Assembly: GCA_003991915.1 (NCBI GenBank)
Contig: RQTK01000007.1
Coordinates: 143,993 to 207,992 of the forward strand
Direction of reading: 5' to 3'
DNA: 64,000 nucleotides
From: Elysia chlorotica
Taxonomy: Eukaryota; Mollusca; Gastropoda; Plakobranchidae
Shown here piece after piece: positions 62,901-64,000 of the stretch. Each line of letters begins with the position of its first letter. The stretch's first letter is position 1. Under the pieces are notes generated by a model. That model did not search any database. It saw only the letters and a list, made by a program, of their open reading frames with translations, and was not told where the DNA came from. The translations under genes were made by a program, and so were the position numbers.

Positions 62901-63886
62901 CATTCAAATAAAAATTGGAAGTTACCCCAAAAATTGATTGACATAATCCTATCCAACGGATTGAATTCTTAGATTATCCCTTGGCATCTCTTTTGTTCCT
63001 CCTATAGATGATGGATTTGACTTCCATAAAAACAAAGATGTTTTTTGGCAAGCCAATGGAACATATTCAAGTGTAAGAGCATTGTTTCATTAATTACATT
63101 AAGTATTTTAAAATACTTTAGGCTTTTTTCCACTTTTGTTTCTAATATTAATTCAAATGTAACACTAAATTCTTTCCTTCAGTGCTTTTTTTTTCAATGG
63201 AAATTGGTGAAATCTCAGGGAAAACTTCATTGCATTATTTTAGCTGTGTTTTGTTTTTTTATAGTTTAGGCTGGGCATTTAAAAAATACAGTCTTAGGTG
63301 TAGTTTCTAACTATGTTTGTGGGACTCCCGTGGCACGCTACTAAGTACTTTCCATAATATGACCCTTGATGTAATCAAATGTGAGAAATATTTTTCTGAT
63401 AAAATTATGTGTTTCTTATCAGCACGTATAAACACTATTAGATAATTTGCAGCTATCAACATTTCCCTTAAAATTCCCCTATTTCAAGTGTGTCTTGCCT
63501 TGGTAAAAAAAAGCCCCGTAGACAAAAGTTATTTGGTGTTAGAATTTAAAACCTGTCCAATGAAGCCCATTATATTTGGTTTTATAATGATTAATTTGTC
63601 TTTAAAGAAAAAATATTAGGTTTAAACTGGGATTAATCTTGGACAAATTCATTCTGACATTGCCTCCATTTCAGGTACATTTTTTTACCTAGTAGGCCTT
63701 GTATGTGTTTTATTGACTTTTTACTATTATTCCATTTCCAACAACATCCATTCTAGCATGATCTTTCACTTATTGCTTTTTCAGTATTATTACAGTGCAG
63801 CCGTGGATAAAATCATTGCCCAACACAACGTAACGATCCCTCTATTTCTGTACTACCCCATCCAATCGGTTCATGAGCCCTTGCAG
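59672..63886 (+). CDS. ARSB: Arylsulfatase B-like gene, 5' part, seven exons, continues beyond the window
   Basis: Sulfatases hydrolyse sulfate esters; ARSB-type enzymes act on N-acetylgalactosamine 4-sulfate of glycosaminoglycans in lysosomes or outside the cell. 218 residues are visible. Residues 1-22 look like a signal peptide (MKLLLFKIFLAYFEG). PHIVFMVADDLGWNDIGF holds the metal-binding D35 D36. C73-S-P-S-R77 is the formylglycine site. K127-W-H-L-G carries catalytic Lys/His. Next come RGFDSFQGYYASREDYY, NGTYSS and FLYYPIQSVHEPLQ, all close to ARSB/ARSI/ARSJ. Exon phases agree throughout. Assignment to B rather than I/J is uncertain. The gene continues past exon 7. Confidence 0.93.
59872..59932. 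repeat. (GA)n(CAGA)n microsatellite in arylsulfatase intron 1
   Basis: GA array to 59917, then (CAGA)n and degenerate GACAGACAGTGAGAAAGA units to about 60030, ending 35 bp before exon 2. Confidence 0.92.
60066..60177 (+). CDS. ARSB: Arylsulfatase exon 2
   Basis: 112 nt reading WNDIGFNNPDIISPNINYLA then KSGIILNHAYVQPLCSP. The acceptor is TTTCCCTCAG. The exon ends within the active-site motif, after TGC TCC CC. Confidence 0.92.
60966..61017 (+). CDS. ARSB: Arylsulfatase exon 3, completes the C-S-P-S-R motif
   Basis: 52 nt; the first base completes the Pro codon, then SRASFMTGWYPFRLGMQ. Acceptor CTGTTTCAG, donor CAG|GTCTGC. Confidence 0.92.
61384..61589 (+). repeat. 5'-truncated SINE with 12-bp target site duplication
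   Basis: Plus-strand copy starting in the head at the B-box (GGGTTCGAGCCC) and running to the tail GGACGTTAAAACCAACTCAA. TGGCCTTTCTGC occurs at 61372-61383 and again at 61590-61601, directly flanking the element. It lies in arylsulfatase intron 3. Confidence 0.85.
61821..61924 (+). CDS. ARSB: Arylsulfatase exon 4
   Basis: 104 nt reading HLVLGHRQNACLPLDRVLLP then QVLKKNGYKTHAVGK; matches the LP..LLKEAGY.TH.VGK region of ARSB. Acceptor CTGTTACAG, donor GTATGC. Confidence 0.93.
62504..62610 (+). CDS. ARSB: Arylsulfatase exon 5, KWHLG motif
   Basis: 107 nt reading WHLGYCKWECTPNYRGFDSF then QGYYASREDYYTKSH; the first base completes Lys127. Acceptor ATTTCCAG, donor GTCAGT. Confidence 0.93.
63008..63072 (+). 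CDS. ARSB: Arylsulfatase exon 6
   Basis: 65 nt reading (N)DGFDFHKNKDVFWQANGTY then SS. Corresponds to the DFRD..E...YKNMYS region of ARSB. Acceptor CCTATAG, donor AGT|GTAAGA. Confidence 0.88.
63785..63886 (+). CDS. ARSB: Arylsulfatase exon 7
   Basis: 34 codons in phase 0 reading YYYSAAVDKIIAQHNVTIPL then FLYYPIQSVHEPLQ. Q-S-V-H-E-P-L-Q is the conserved ARSB segment after the central strand. Donor CAG|GTTAGT. Later exons lie beyond the window. Confidence 0.92.
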
Positions 63887-63930
63887 GTTAGTTTTATTAA
63901 TTTTTTTTTATTATCTTATGATTAATACTT

Positions 63931-63931
63931 C

Positions 63932-64000
<69 letters not shown>
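63931..64000. repeat. (ATT)n microsatellite at the window end
   Basis: 70 bp of ATT reaching the last base, 45 bp after arylsulfatase exon 7; it may continue outside. Confidence 0.95.

Overview
This is a window of an animal nuclear genome: AT-rich, split genes with GT-AG introns, a tRNA-derived SINE family, a non-LTR retrotransposon fragment, and very many (GA)n, (TAG)n and (ATT)n microsatellites. The protein sequences are metazoan and look lophotrochozoan, most likely a mollusc; that placement is inferred from overall style, not proven. One 25-base N run marks an assembly gap. None of the genes is a single long ORF; I assembled them exon by exon from protein similarity, splice signals and codon phase.

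Region 1 (about 1.3-47.3 kb, minus strand) is dominated by one large gene for kinesin light chain (Klc), the cargo-binding subunit of kinesin-1. I can place 19 consecutive coding exons whose phases all agree, giving a protein of 688 residues: N-terminal coiled coil, L-G-F-P acidic linker, TPR array, and a basic/serine-rich tail. Two TPR exons are present twice in tandem. Exon 8 (88 nt) has copies 8a and 8b, and exon 11 (90 nt) has copies 11a and 11b. Within each pair the copies have the same length and phase and 24 of 30 residues in common. Both members are intact with usable splice sites. This looks like two sets of mutually exclusive exons able to give four versions of the TPR groove. A further symmetric 108-nt exon lies in the linker and could be a cassette.

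Region 2 (48.7-57.2 kb, plus strand) lies head-to-head with Klc. It holds a membrane-anchored C-type lectin made of a recently duplicated array of three-exon CTLD modules (a, b, c), a Thr-rich stalk, a transmembrane helix and a short tail. Only one module is complete in situ. The others lack an exon, are truncated, or carry indels, and the copies are nearly identical, so either a fast-evolving array or an assembly problem is possible. A signal-peptide exon is not visible.

Region 3 (59.7 kb to the end, plus strand) is the 5' part of an arylsulfatase B-like gene. Seven exons cover the metal-binding Asp pair, the C-S-P-S-R formylglycine site (split by an intron) and K-W-H-L-G; the gene runs off the window.

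Among repeats, the most informative are a 5'-truncated SINE with a 12-bp target duplication, SINEs merged with (TAG)n arrays, a possible TTAA-flanked MITE between the two exon-11 copies, and a local A-B'-A' duplication in a Klc intron.
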